In this document: piece by piece, positions 7,070 to 15,309 of the stretch
Layout: each line of letters begins with the position of its first letter
Position numbering within the stretch: position 1 is the first letter of the stretch
Assembly: GCF_001704635.1 (NCBI RefSeq)
Contig: NZ_MAXF01000109.1
Coordinates: forward strand, 1-32,613
DNA: 32,613 bases
Origin: Streptomyces sparsogenes
GTDB lineage: Bacteria; Actinomycetota; Actinomycetes; Streptomycetales; Streptomycetaceae
Direction of reading: 5' to 3'
The notes under the pieces: generated by a model
What the model was told of the DNA's origin: nothing
Seen by the model: the letters and a program-made list of their open reading frames with translations, nothing else
Databases searched by the model: none
Translations under genes and position numbers: made by a program

Positions 7070-7786
7070 ATGCCCGAGCTGGTGTTCTTCTCCGGAACCA
7101 TGGACTGCGGAAAGAGCACCCTCGCTCTGCAGATCGAGCACAACCGCTCGGCGCGCGGCCTGCAGGGCATGATCTACACCCGGGACGACCGGGCGGGCCG
7201 GGGCAAGCTCTCCTCGCGGCTCGGGCTGGTCACCGAGGCCGTGGAGGCCGGCGACGACCTCGACTTCTACGCCCATGTGGTCGGGGTCCTCACGGCCGGG
7301 GGCCGCGCCGACTATGTGATCGTGGACGAGGCGCAGTTCCTCGCCCCGTCCCAGATCGACCAGCTCGCCAGCGTCGTGGACGACCTGGGGCTCGACGTCT
7401 TCGCCTTCGGCATCACCACCGACTTCCGCAGCAAGCTCTTCCCCGGCTCGCAGCGCCTGGTCGAGCTCGCGGACCGGATCGAGGTGCTCCAGGTCGAGGC
7501 GTTGTGCTGGTGCGGGGCCCGCGCCACGCACAACGCCCGGACCGTCGGCGGCCGGATGGTGGTGGAGGGCGCGCAGGTCGTCATCGGCGATGTCAACCGG
7601 CCCGGGGCCGAGGTGGGTTACGAGGTGCTGTGCCGGCGCCACCACCGGCGCCGCATGACGGCCGCTGCCGCTCGCGCCGCCGCGCTCTCGCCGGACGTCC
7701 TCCCCGTCGACCCGGCGACCTCGCCCCCCGCCCCGGGCGCGCCCGCGCCCCGCGACTCCTCCGACACGCCCCAGGCCGCTCCCTAG
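7070..7786 (+). CDS. tdk: thymidine kinase
   Basis: A 238-residue type II thymidine kinase that phosphorylates thymidine with ATP in nucleotide salvage. The P-loop is GTMDCGKST (residues 9-17, Lys15). Most relatives have a Ser/Phe-Ser in the middle, so MDC is a mild variant also seen in actinobacteria as far as I recall. YVIVDEAQFL is the Walker B/DEAQ motif and FAFGITTDFRSKLFPGS is the lasso-side motif. The zinc site is probably CWCG plus CRRHH. The C-terminus (about 200-238) is a Pro/Ala-rich tail beyond the usual fold. ATG 7070 has GAAAGG (7052-7057) 12 nt upstream. The last codon TAG shares the palindrome CTAG with the stop of the convergent VOC gene. Confidence 0.95.
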   Translation: MPELVFFSGTMDCGKSTLALQIEHNRSARGLQGMIYTRDDRAGRGKLSSRLGLVTEAVEAGDDLDFYAHVVGVLTAGGRADYVIVDEAQFLAPSQIDQLASVVDDLGLDVFAFGITTDFRSKLFPGSQRLVELADRIEVLQVEALCWCGARATHNARTVGGRMVVEGAQVVIGDVNRPGAEVGYEVLCRRHHRRRMTAAAARAAALSPDVLPVDPATSPPAPGAPAPRDSSDTPQAAP

Positions 7787-8592
7787 GGGGTCACCACCCC
7801 GACCGTGTCCACCAGGGTGAAGGCCGCGCCCTCGGGGTCCGTGACGGTGGCCGTACGCCCCGTCGCGCCGTCGCGCGGCGGGAGGACCACGTAGCCGCCC
7901 AACTCGGCGACCTGGCGGGCCGCCTTGTCCACGTCCGTCACCGCGAAGCAGGTCCGCCAGTGCGGGCCCCGGTCGCGCGGCAGCGCGCCGCCCACGCCGT
8001 GGATCGCGGCCACCGGCCGCCCCGCCACCCGCAGGGTCATCACGTCGGATCCGTAGTCGTCGGCGGCCGGTCCGGGGCCCTCCCCGGACCAGGGCTCGCT
8101 GTCGCAGCCGAAGACCGTGTCGTAGAACTTGCTGACGGAGGAGTCACGGGTGATCAACTCGTGCCACACGGGGGAGCCCGGCGCCCCGATCTCCTCGGCG
8201 CCCAGGTGCTCCCGCGCCTGCCACACGCCGAAGGTGGCGCCCTCCGGGTCGGCGGCGAGGGCCATCCGGCCCGCCTCGCCCGCGTCCAGCGGGCCCACGG
8301 CCACGGTGCCGCCGCAGGCGCGGATCAGCTCGGCCGTCTCGTCGGCGTCGTCGGAGGCCAGATACATCGTCCAGGCGACCGGCAGGTGGCGCTCCGGCGG
8401 CATCTCGCCCAGTCCGGCGACCGGCAGGTCGCCGATCCGCGCGCGTACGTACGGGCCCAGGTGCTGCGGCCCCGGGCTGAACTCCCAGCCGAACAAGGCG
8501 TGGTAGAAGTCCTGCGTCGCGGCCAGGCTGTGCACCATCAGGCTCGTCCAACAGGGCGTGCCCGGTGGGCGCCGAGTCGCTGCCTCGGTCAT
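7783..8592 (-). CDS. VOC (glyoxalase/bleomycin-resistance) family protein with two VOC modules
   Basis: A 269-residue protein made of two vicinal-oxygen-chelate halves. The first half contains CWTSLMVHSLAATQDFYHAL, FGWEFSPG and GRMALAADPEGATFGVWQ. The second contains VWHELITRDSSVSKFYDTVFG and GRTATVTDPEGAAFTLVDT. Each half has the paired beta-alpha-beta motif and the terminal DPEGA signature. This resembles the CFP30B-type two-domain VOC proteins common in Streptomyces. Enzymatic function cannot be predicted. The ATG at 8592 is chosen because GAGGAGAG lies 8-9 nt upstream; an in-frame GTG at 8598 is too close to it. The gene converges on tdk with a 4-bp overlap. Confidence 0.88.
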   Translation of the reverse strand: MTEAATRRPPGTPCWTSLMVHSLAATQDFYHALFGWEFSPGPQHLGPYVRARIGDLPVAGLGEMPPERHLPVAWTMYLASDDADETAELIRACGGTVAVGPLDAGEAGRMALAADPEGATFGVWQAREHLGAEEIGAPGSPVWHELITRDSSVSKFYDTVFGCDSEPWSGEGPGPAADDYGSDVMTLRVAGRPVAAIHGVGGALPRDRGPHWRTCFAVTDVDKAARQVAELGGYVVLPPRDGATGRTATVTDPEGAAFTLVDTVGVVTP

Positions 8593-8867
8593 CGTCACTC
8601 TCTCCTCGGACCAATGTGGTGTCCGTGCGGCTCCGGCCGGCGCGCGGGTGCGCGGGGGCGGTGGTGGGGGGCGCCGGACAGATATTCGCACCACCTGTCG
8701 CAACGCGCGCCCGGGCCGCGCCGCAATTCGCGGCTCCCAGCAGGACCATGCCCGCTTTTCAGCCGCGCATCCGTATCCGGGCCATGGCCAAGAGATGTCT
8801 GTCAGCTGTACGACGGGTGATCGGGTAGGTCAATCGTCGGAGACGCGTCTACGCAAGGATGGTGCCC
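8593..8867. other. divergent intergenic region VOC gene / sseA
   Basis: There are 275 bp without a convincing gene between divergent starts. It must contain both promoters. The part near sseA (8780-8850) is less GC-rich. I see no strong palindrome or RNA gene. Confidence 0.5.
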
Positions 8868-9704
8868 ATGAATGCCATCGTCACCGCATCCGATCTCATG
8901 GACGAACTGGCGGGGGAGCGGCCCCCGCTCCTCCTGGACGTCCGCTACCAGCTCGGCGGCCCGCCCGGCCGCCCCGCCTATGAGGCCGGGCACCTCCCCG
9001 GCGCGGTCTATGTCGACCTGGAGAGCGAGCTCGCCGGCCCCCCGGGCCCCGCGGGGCGCCATCCGCTGCCCGAGCTGTCCGTCTTCGCCGCCGCGATGCG
9101 CCGGGCCGGGGTCCGCGCGGACCGGCGCGTGGTGGCGTACGACGGCGGGCAGGGGTGGGCCGCGGCGCGCGCGTGGTGGCTGCTGCGCTGGGCCGGCCAT
9201 CCGTCCGTGCGCGTCCTCGACGGCGGCCTGGCCGCCTGGACCGAGGCCGGCGGTCCGCTGACCACCGAGGCCACCGCGCTCCCCGAGGGCGACTTCGAGC
9301 CGCGCCCCGGGGCCCTGCCGCTGCTGGACGCGGACGGCGCGGCGGCGCTCGCCCGGCGCGGGCTGCTGCTGGACGCGCGGGCGGCCGAGCGGTACCGGGG
9401 CGAGGTGGAGCCGATCGACCCGGTGGCCGGCCACATCCCGGGGGCGGTCTCGGCGCCGACCACCGAGAACGTCGCCCCGGGCGGCCTGCTGCTGCCCGCC
9501 GAACAGCTGGCCCAGCGCTTCGCGGGCCTCGGCGCCACGGCGGACGCCGAGGTGGGCGTCTACTGCGGTTCCGGCGTCTCGGCGGCCCACCAGGTGCTGG
9601 CGCTGGCGGTCGCGGGCATCCCGGCCGCCCTGTACGTCGGCTCCTGGAGCGAGTGGACCGCCGACCCCGCCCGCCCCGTGGCCACCGGCCCCGACCGCGG
9701 CTGA
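8868..9704 (+). CDS. sseA: sulfurtransferase (thiosulfate / 3-mercaptopyruvate type)
   Basis: A 278-residue protein of two tandem rhodanese domains. The N-terminal domain has LLLDVRYQLGGPPGRPAYEAGHLPGAVYVDLE and VVAYDGGQGWAAARAWWLLRWAGH with an Asp at the catalytic position, so it is inactive as usual. The C-terminal domain has LLLDARAAERYRGEVEPIDPVAGHIPGA and the active loop CGSGVSA with Cys233. A CGSG[VT]S loop is typical of 3-mercaptopyruvate sulfurtransferases. The enzyme moves sulfane sulfur to cyanide, thiols or proteins. The start at ATG 8868 is preferred over ATG 8859 because AAGGA (8855-8859) is 8 nt upstream of the former and touches the latter. Confidence 0.93.
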   Translation: MNAIVTASDLMDELAGERPPLLLDVRYQLGGPPGRPAYEAGHLPGAVYVDLESELAGPPGPAGRHPLPELSVFAAAMRRAGVRADRRVVAYDGGQGWAAARAWWLLRWAGHPSVRVLDGGLAAWTEAGGPLTTEATALPEGDFEPRPGALPLLDADGAAALARRGLLLDARAAERYRGEVEPIDPVAGHIPGAVSAPTTENVAPGGLLLPAEQLAQRFAGLGATADAEVGVYCGSGVSAAHQVLALAVAGIPAALYVGSWSEWTADPARPVATGPDRG

Positions 9705-9719
9705 CCTCGCCTGCCGACA

Positions 9720-9761
9720 GGGCTGGGCCCGGCCGTCGGTCGCGACGGCCGGGCCCAGCCC
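9720..9761. terminator. bidirectional terminator between sseA and sepH
   Basis: A perfect 19-bp stem (9720-9738 with 9743-9761) has the tetraloop GTCG. It lies between two convergent stop codons and has no T-run on either side, as is common in high-GC genomes. Confidence 0.85.
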
Positions 9762-9780
9762 CGAGGGAAGCGCGCGGGCG

Positions 9781-10830
9781 CTACTCCTGTTTCTTGCGGC
9801 GGGTGCCGAAGACGATCTCGTCCCAGCTGGGCACGGCCGCCCGGCGGCCCGGGCGCACCCCGTCGGCCTCCGCCTGACGGTCCGTCGTGCCGGTCAGCCG
9901 CTCGCGGTGGCCGGCGACCGAACGGGGCATCAGGACGTCCGCGTACGCCGAGCCGGCGCTGGCCGCGGGCGCGGGGGCCGGGGGCTCGACGGGCTCCGGC
10001 TCCTCGGCGGGCTCGTCCGCCCCGGAGGAGCCGCCCGGCGACTCCGGCACGATCATGTCGCCCCGGAAGTTCGGCACGGCCTCCAGCAGGCTGGTGAGCG
10101 AGTCCCGCTCGCCGCCGAGGCCGTCGTCCACCGAGGCCGACGAGGAGTCGGCCTCGCCGTCGCCGCGCTCGGACAGACCCTGCCGATCCCGGTCCCGGTC
10201 ACGGTCGCGCGGCAGCCGGGCGATCCGCGGCACGAACGGGAAGCTCGGCTCGGGCGTGTCGTCGGCCTCGCCGATCAGCGCCCGGGCCTCGTCGTCCACG
10301 GCCTGGACCAGCCGCCGGGGCGGGTCGTAGGTCCAGCTGGCCGAGTGCGGCTCCCCGGCCACGCGGTAGACCAGCAGCACCTCCCAGGTGCCGTCGTCGC
10401 GCCGCCAGGAGTCCCACTGCGTGGTGTCCTTCTCCGCGCCGCGCAGCAGCAGCCGCTCCGCGACGGCCTCGCCGAGCTGGGGCCCGGCGTTCTCGCCGGG
10501 GCGGCGCACGGGGGTCTTGCGGGCGCGCTCGGCCATGAAGGCGCGCTCCGCGAGCACCGGACCCTCGAAGCGGCGCACGCGGTCGACGGGGATGCCCGCC
10601 ATCTGCGCGACCTCTTCGGCCGAGGCGCCGGCGCGTATACGGGCCTGGATGTCGCGCGGCCGCAGATGGCTCTCGACCTCGATCTCGATCTGGCCGAGCC
10701 GAGCGCGATCGTTGCGCACCGCGGCGCGCAGACGCTCGTCGATGGGAAGTGTGTACTCCGTGCTGTCCGCAGCCTTGAGCACCAGCCGTGTGCCGTCGTT
10801 GCTGACGGCCACGACACGCAGTTCGGGCAT
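9781..10830 (-). CDS. sepH: septation protein SepH
   Basis: A 349-residue protein. Residues 1 to about 165 are the conserved DUF3071 domain, starting MPELRVVAVSNDGTRLVL. It contains the helix-turn-helix-like stretch IQARIRAGASAEEVAQMAG and IPVDRVRRFEGPVLAERAF. A low-complexity acidic, Ser- and Pro-rich region follows, with RDRDRDRDR near residue 215. The end is the short conserved motif PSWDEIVFGTRRKKQE. SepH binds FtsZ and stimulates its assembly during Streptomyces cell division, as shown in S. venezuelae. The ATG at 10830 is chosen for the GGGAGG 6 nt upstream; upstream in-frame starts add non-conserved residues. Transcription runs towards the strong hairpin shared with sseA. Confidence 0.95.
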   Translation of the reverse strand: MPELRVVAVSNDGTRLVLKAADSTEYTLPIDERLRAAVRNDRARLGQIEIEVESHLRPRDIQARIRAGASAEEVAQMAGIPVDRVRRFEGPVLAERAFMAERARKTPVRRPGENAGPQLGEAVAERLLLRGAEKDTTQWDSWRRDDGTWEVLLVYRVAGEPHSASWTYDPPRRLVQAVDDEARALIGEADDTPEPSFPFVPRIARLPRDRDRDRDRQGLSERGDGEADSSSASVDDGLGGERDSLTSLLEAVPNFRGDMIVPESPGGSSGADEPAEEPEPVEPPAPAPAASAGSAYADVLMPRSVAGHRERLTGTTDRQAEADGVRPGRRAAVPSWDEIVFGTRRKKQE

Positions 10831-11327
10831 GGGGACCTCCCGGGTGGTGCCTGCCGACGTCACGGTTGCGTCGCTGCTCTCCCGCTAGACGAGTGTGGCC
10901 TGCCCGGGTGCAGCCTGCCACAACTTTGCCGAGTTGCCCGGCGTGTCGGGCCTGCGCCCCGATCCGCCGTTATGGCACGGTGACCTGTTTGCAGCCCAAA
11001 ACGACGGCGCCGTCGCTCGGGGCAGCGATCCCCATGTCATGTCGCGGCGCCGCCGGTTGAGTTGCCGCCTTTTGACCCCTCCCGTTGGGTCCGGGCGGCC
11101 GGACGGGAAAGCGGGGCCAGGGATCGCCACAGTACTCCATTCGGGCCGCTCAGGTGGAGCGGCACGCCAGCCAAGTTCTCGTCGCGGGGGCCTTGTGGAC
11201 CTTGAACCGGGCGGCGGCGGGCGTGAAGTGAGTGGCAAGTTTCACATGATCGACAGAAACGGAACGATCTACTTCGTTTTTGCTCGCTTCCCTTCTGGGT
11301 GAGGCGCGGAGGGGAACGAATGTGCGT
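10831..11327. other. intergenic region upstream of sepH
   Basis: There are 497 bp between the sepH start and the stop of the flavoprotein gene, both on the minus strand. Open frames here lack a ribosome binding site and family resemblance. One small hairpin, GTCCGG-GCGG-CCGGAC (11089-11104), is visible. The 11235-11285 part is AT-rich (ATCTACTTCGTTTTTGC) and may hold the end of the flavoprotein transcript or a promoter. No tRNA or other RNA gene was recognised. Confidence 0.5.
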
Positions 11328-12653
11328 TCAGTCTCCCAGCACCCGCCGCAGATAGTCGTTGCCGAACAGCCGGTCCGGGTCGAGCCGGTCGCGGATCGCG
11401 GTGAACTCCCCGAACCGCGGGTAGACGTCGGCCAGGTACGCGGCGTCACGGCTGTGCAGCTTGCCCCAGTGCGGGCGCCCCCCGTGCGCGGTCATGATCT
11501 GCTCCGCCGCCGTGAAGTACGCCCGGTGCGGGGTGCCCCGGTACAGGTGCACCGCTATGTAGGCGGTGTCCCGGCCGGAGGCGGTGGACAGCGGGATGTC
11601 GTCGGCCGGCGCGGTCCGCACCTCCACCGGGAAGCCGACCTTCAGACCGGACCGCTCCACGGTTGCCTTCAGCTCGCGCAGCGCCGCGACCGCGGCCTCG
11701 CGCGGCACCGCGTACTCCATCTCCACGAAGCGGACCCGGCGCGGACTGGTGAAGACTTTGTAAGGGATGTCCGTGTACGTGCGGGCCGACAGCGCGCGGC
11801 TGGAGATCTTGGCGATGCCGGGGATGGTCGCGGGGACCGCCCGGCCGACCGTGCAGGCCAGCTGGAAGACGCCGTTGGACAGCAGTTCGTCGTCCACCCA
11901 GCCGCTCACCCGGCCGAGCGGGGCGGCGGGTCCGCTGGTGCGGTTGTTGCGCTTGGTGTTGCAGTTGCTGGTGTGGGGGAACCAGTAGAACTCGAAGTGT
12001 TCGTTCTCCGCTACGAGTTGGTCGAACTCCGCCGTGACCCGGTCGAACGGCATGGGTTCCTCGCGCGCGGTGAGCAGGAACTCCGGCTCCACGGCGAAGG
12101 TGATCGCGCTGACCACGCCCAGCGCGCCGAGTCCGAGCCGGGCGGCGGAGAAGACCTCCGGGTTCTCCCGGTCCGAGCAGCGCAGCACCGAGCCGTCCGC
12201 GGTCACCAGCTCCAGACGTCTGATCTGGGCGGCGATCGAGGCGCTGGCACGGCCGGTCCCATGCGTCCCGGTGGCGGTGGCCCCGGCCACCGTCTGCTCC
12301 ATGATGTCGCCCATATTGGTCAGCGACAGGCCGTGCGCCGCCAGGGTCTGGTTGAGCTGCCACAGCGGGGTGCCGGCCGCCACGGTGACCGTGCCCGCCT
12401 CCCGGTCGATCTCCCGGACCCCGGCCAGCCGCTCGGGACGTATCAGCAGCCCGTCCGTGGCGGCCGCGGCCGTGAAGGAGTGGCCGGTGCCCACCGCCTT
12501 CACCCGCAGGCCCTCCTCGGCCGCCCGGCGCACCGCCTCGGCGAGCTCCGCGGTCGACGAGGGGGCGATGGAGCGGGCCGGCCGGGCGACCACGTTCCCC
12601 GCCCAGTTACGCCACACGCCGTTCCGGTTGGTCCTCATGGTCCCTACGGCCAT
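11328..12653 (-). CDS. FAD-linked oxidoreductase, D-arabinono-1,4-lactone oxidase family
   Basis: A 441-residue flavoprotein of the vanillyl-alcohol-oxidase superfamily. The N-terminal FAD-binding domain has NWAGNVVARPARSIAPSS at the start, then AVGTGHSFTAAAATDGLL. Its His is the candidate for covalent FAD attachment, by analogy with sugar-lactone and alditol oxidases. TGTHGTGRASASIAAQI follows. The C-terminal ALO domain contains EFYWFPHTSNCNTKRNNRTS and the family motif HWGKLH near the end. Relatives oxidise aldonolactones or polyols; the substrate here is not known. The start overlaps the upstream MFS gene by 47 bp, so the two are probably cotranscribed. ATG 12638 (AGGG 5 nt upstream) is an alternative start. 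Confidence 0.88.
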   Translation of the reverse strand: MAVGTMRTNRNGVWRNWAGNVVARPARSIAPSSTAELAEAVRRAAEEGLRVKAVGTGHSFTAAAATDGLLIRPERLAGVREIDREAGTVTVAAGTPLWQLNQTLAAHGLSLTNMGDIMEQTVAGATATGTHGTGRASASIAAQIRRLELVTADGSVLRCSDRENPEVFSAARLGLGALGVVSAITFAVEPEFLLTAREEPMPFDRVTAEFDQLVAENEHFEFYWFPHTSNCNTKRNNRTSGPAAPLGRVSGWVDDELLSNGVFQLACTVGRAVPATIPGIAKISSRALSARTYTDIPYKVFTSPRRVRFVEMEYAVPREAAVAALRELKATVERSGLKVGFPVEVRTAPADDIPLSTASGRDTAYIAVHLYRGTPHRAYFTAAEQIMTAHGGRPHWGKLHSRDAAYLADVYPRFGEFTAIRDRLDPDRLFGNDYLRRVLGD

Positions 12654-13863
12654 CCGTACCCGACCCCTCCCGCTGTGGCGCCGGCAGCAGCCGGCGGTAC
12701 CCGAGGAACGCCACCGCCGCCGCGGACGCCCCGGCCACGGCCGGCACCGCGTACCCCGCGCGGGCCCCGGCGGCATCGACCACCCATCCGGCGGCCGACG
12801 AGCCGAGCGCCACCCCCACCGAGAGCCCGGTGCTCACCCAGGTCATGCCCTCGGTCAGTTTCGCGCGTGGCACGAGCTGTTCGACCAGGGCCATGGTGGT
12901 GACCATCGTCGGTGCGACGGCCAGGCCCGCGACGAAGAGCGCCACGGCCAGAAACGAAAGGTTCCCGACCAGTTGGAGGGGGATCATACTCACGGCCATC
13001 GCACAGACACCCAGCAGCCACCTCCGGGGCGCGGAGCCCGTGAGGCGCAGCAGCCCGAAGACCGCGCCGGCCAGGCAGGAACCCGCCGCGTAGATGGCCA
13101 GCACCACGCTCGCCGCCGCCTTGTGGCCCTGCTCCTCGGCGAAGGCCACCGTCACCACGTCGATCGCGCCGAAGAGCGCGCCGACCGCGGAGAAGGCGGT
13201 CACCAGCGTCAGCAGCCCGGCCGAGCGCAGCGCCGAGCCGCCGGTGTGGTGCTCGCGCGGATGCGGCACCGGCTCGGTGGCGCGCTGTGCGGTCAGCGCC
13301 AGCACCCCGACCGCGAGGAAGCAGCCGGCCAGCAGGGGGCCCGCCTCCGGGAACCAGGCGGTGGACAGCCCGACGGACAGGATCGGGCCGACGATGAAGC
13401 AGACCTCGTCGACGACGGACTCGAAGGCGTACGCGGCGTGCAGCCGACTCGGGGCGTCGCGGTAGATCGCCGCCCAGCGGGCCCGCACCATCGCCCCGAC
13501 GCTCGGCACACAGCCGGCCGCCGCGGCGAACGCGAACAGCGTCCAGTCCGGCCAGCGCAGATGCGCGCTCAGCAGCAGCCCGGCGATGGCGATGAGCGCG
13601 ACGAGCGTGGCCGGGCGCAGCACCCGGCGCTGGCCGTGCCGGTCCACCAGCCGGGAGACCTGGGGGCCCAGGGCGGCCGAGGAGATCGCGAGCGCGGCCG
13701 AGACGGCGCCCGCCAGCCCGTACCGGCCCGTGATCCCGGAGATCATGGTGACCACGCCGATGGAGGTCATCGAGATCGTCAGCCGGCCCGGGAACCCCGC
13801 GGCGGAGAAACCCTTGGTGCCGGGGGCGGAGAAGATCGCGCGATAAGGGCCGGGACTGGGCAC
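12607..13863 (-). CDS. MFS transporter
   Basis: A 418-residue integral membrane protein with about 12 predicted helices. Examples are LTISMTSIGVVTMISGITG, VLRPATLVALIAIAGLLLSA, VCFIVGPILSVGLSTAWF, LLTLVTAFSAVGALFGAIDVV and LFVAGLAVAPTMVTTMALVE. SRLVDRHGQRRVLRP is the cytoplasmic loop 2-3 motif typical of MFS exporters. It probably exports a small molecule; the substrate is unknown. GTG 13863 is chosen because the protein then begins VPSPGPYRAIFSAPGTKGFS, with CGGAG upstream. Starting at the next upstream ATG (13992) would run into the hemH start codon. The gene overlaps the downstream flavoprotein gene, and exporter plus oxidase may form a small operon. Confidence 0.85.
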   Translation of the reverse strand: MPSPGPYRAIFSAPGTKGFSAAGFPGRLTISMTSIGVVTMISGITGRYGLAGAVSAALAISSAALGPQVSRLVDRHGQRRVLRPATLVALIAIAGLLLSAHLRWPDWTLFAFAAAAGCVPSVGAMVRARWAAIYRDAPSRLHAAYAFESVVDEVCFIVGPILSVGLSTAWFPEAGPLLAGCFLAVGVLALTAQRATEPVPHPREHHTGGSALRSAGLLTLVTAFSAVGALFGAIDVVTVAFAEEQGHKAAASVVLAIYAAGSCLAGAVFGLLRLTGSAPRRWLLGVCAMAVSMIPLQLVGNLSFLAVALFVAGLAVAPTMVTTMALVEQLVPRAKLTEGMTWVSTGLSVGVALGSSAAGWVVDAAGARAGYAVPAVAGASAAAVAFLGYRRLLPAPQREGSGTDGRRDHEDQPERRVA

Positions 13864-13990
13864 GGGTGGGCTCCGCGGGGCATGCAGACGGGCGGGTAAG
13901 GAACGTAGACGCTGAGACAGATTACGGCCATCCACAGGGCGGCGCAGGTGCATTTCCCGCCCGTCAGTGCCGGGTGGCAGGATCGGGAAC

Positions 13991-15145
13991 ATGCCGGAAC
14001 AGTCAGCTCAGCCATCCTCCGCCCGGTCTTCCGCTCCGTACGACGCACTGCTGCTGCTCTCCTTCGGCGGCCCGGAGGGCCCCGACGACGTGGTGCCGTT
14101 CCTGGAGAACGTGACGCGAGGCCGCGGCATCCCCCGCGAGCGCCTGAAGGAAGTGGGCCGGCACTACTTCCTCTTCGGCGGCGTCAGCCCGATCAACGCG
14201 CAGAACCGCGAGCTGCTCCAGGCGCTGCGCAAGGACTTCGCCGAGCACGGCCTGGACCTGCCGGTCTACTGGGGCAATCGCAACTGGGCGCCCTATCTGA
14301 CCGACACCCTGCGCGAGATGGCCGCGGACGGCCGCCGCCGCGTCCTGGTGCTGGCCACCAGCGCCTACGCCTCGTACTCCGGCTGCCGCCAGTACCGCGA
14401 GAACCTCGCCGACGCGATCGCCGCCCTCGAGGCGGAGGGCCTGGAGCCGCCGCGCGTCGACAAGCTGCGGCACTACTTCAACCACCCGGGCTTCGTGCGG
14501 CCCATGGTCGACGCGACGCTGGCCGCGCTCGCCGAGCTGCCCGAGCCGGTGCGCGCGGGGGCGCACCTCGCCTTCACCACCCACTCCATCCCGACCGCCT
14601 CCGCCGACACCTCCGGCCCGCCGCGGGACCACGGGGACGGTGGGGCGTACGTCGCCCAGCACCTCGACGTGGCCCGGCTGGTCGCCGACGCGGTGTGCGA
14701 GGAGACCGGGGTGGAGCACCCCTGGCGCCTGGTCTACCAGTCGCGCAGCGGCGCCCCGCACATCCCCTGGCTGGAGCCGGACATCTGCGACCACCTGGAG
14801 GAGCTGCACGGCGCGGGCGCCCCCGCCGCCGTGATGGTCCCGATCGGCTTCGTCTCCGACCACATGGAGGTCAAGTACGACCTCGACACGGAGGCGGCGG
14901 CCAAGGCCGAGGAGCTGGGGCTGCCGGTCGCGCGCGCCTCGACGGTGGGCGCGGACCCGCGCTTCGCCGCGGCGGTGCGCGAGCTGGTGCTGGAGCGCGC
15001 GGCCGCCGAGCGCTTCACCGCCGGGCTGGAGGCGGCGCCGCCGACGCGCTGCGCGCTGGGCGCGCTCGGCCCGAGCCACGACCTGTGCCCGGCGGGCTGC
15101 TGCCCGGCCCGGGCGCCGCGGCCCGCCGCCGCGGGAGAGGACTGA
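13991..15145 (+). CDS. hemH: ferrochelatase (coproporphyrin ferrochelatase)
   Basis: A 384-residue ferrochelatase that inserts Fe2+ into the porphyrin in haem synthesis. In Gram-positive bacteria the substrate is coproporphyrin III. The N-terminus has YDALLLLSFGGPEGPDDVVPFLENV. The catalytic His198 is in FTTHSIP and the conserved Glu293 in SDHMEVKYDLD. Cys132 (YSGCRQYREN) and the C-terminal cluster Cys354, Cys366, Cys370 and Cys371 (CALGALGPSHDLCPAGCC) are candidate ligands of the [2Fe-2S] cluster known in actinobacterial ferrochelatases. The start is ATG 13991, just before the conserved region. The gene is divergent from the MFS gene across about 127 bp. The inositol monophosphatase gene follows in the same direction. 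Confidence 0.95.
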   Translation: MPEQSAQPSSARSSAPYDALLLLSFGGPEGPDDVVPFLENVTRGRGIPRERLKEVGRHYFLFGGVSPINAQNRELLQALRKDFAEHGLDLPVYWGNRNWAPYLTDTLREMAADGRRRVLVLATSAYASYSGCRQYRENLADAIAALEAEGLEPPRVDKLRHYFNHPGFVRPMVDATLAALAELPEPVRAGAHLAFTTHSIPTASADTSGPPRDHGDGGAYVAQHLDVARLVADAVCEETGVEHPWRLVYQSRSGAPHIPWLEPDICDHLEELHGAGAPAAVMVPIGFVSDHMEVKYDLDTEAAAKAEELGLPVARASTVGADPRFAAAVRELVLERAAAERFTAGLEAAPPTRCALGALGPSHDLCPAGCCPARAPRPAAAGED

Positions 15146-15309
15146 GCCGCCACCGCCCCGCCCCCGGAGAGCGGCCGAGCGTGTCCCGGGGGCACCGCGC
15201 GGGCCCTGCCGCGCGGCGCGAGAGGCAAGCCCGCGCACCGCAGCGCGCCAAGCCCGGGGCGGGGACGGCACGGCCCGCCCGCCTCAACCCGCACGCCCTA
15301 AGGAGCACC

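Noticed and set aside
10895..11302. 135-codon open frame upstream of sepH
   Set aside because: No ribosome binding site, no family resemblance, and irregular composition. Treated as non-coding.
13948..15309. Continuous open frame upstream of the inositol monophosphatase gene, through hemH in another phase
   Set aside because: The upstream part is Arg/Gly/Ala-rich shadow sequence. The real start is ATG 15310 with AGGAG.
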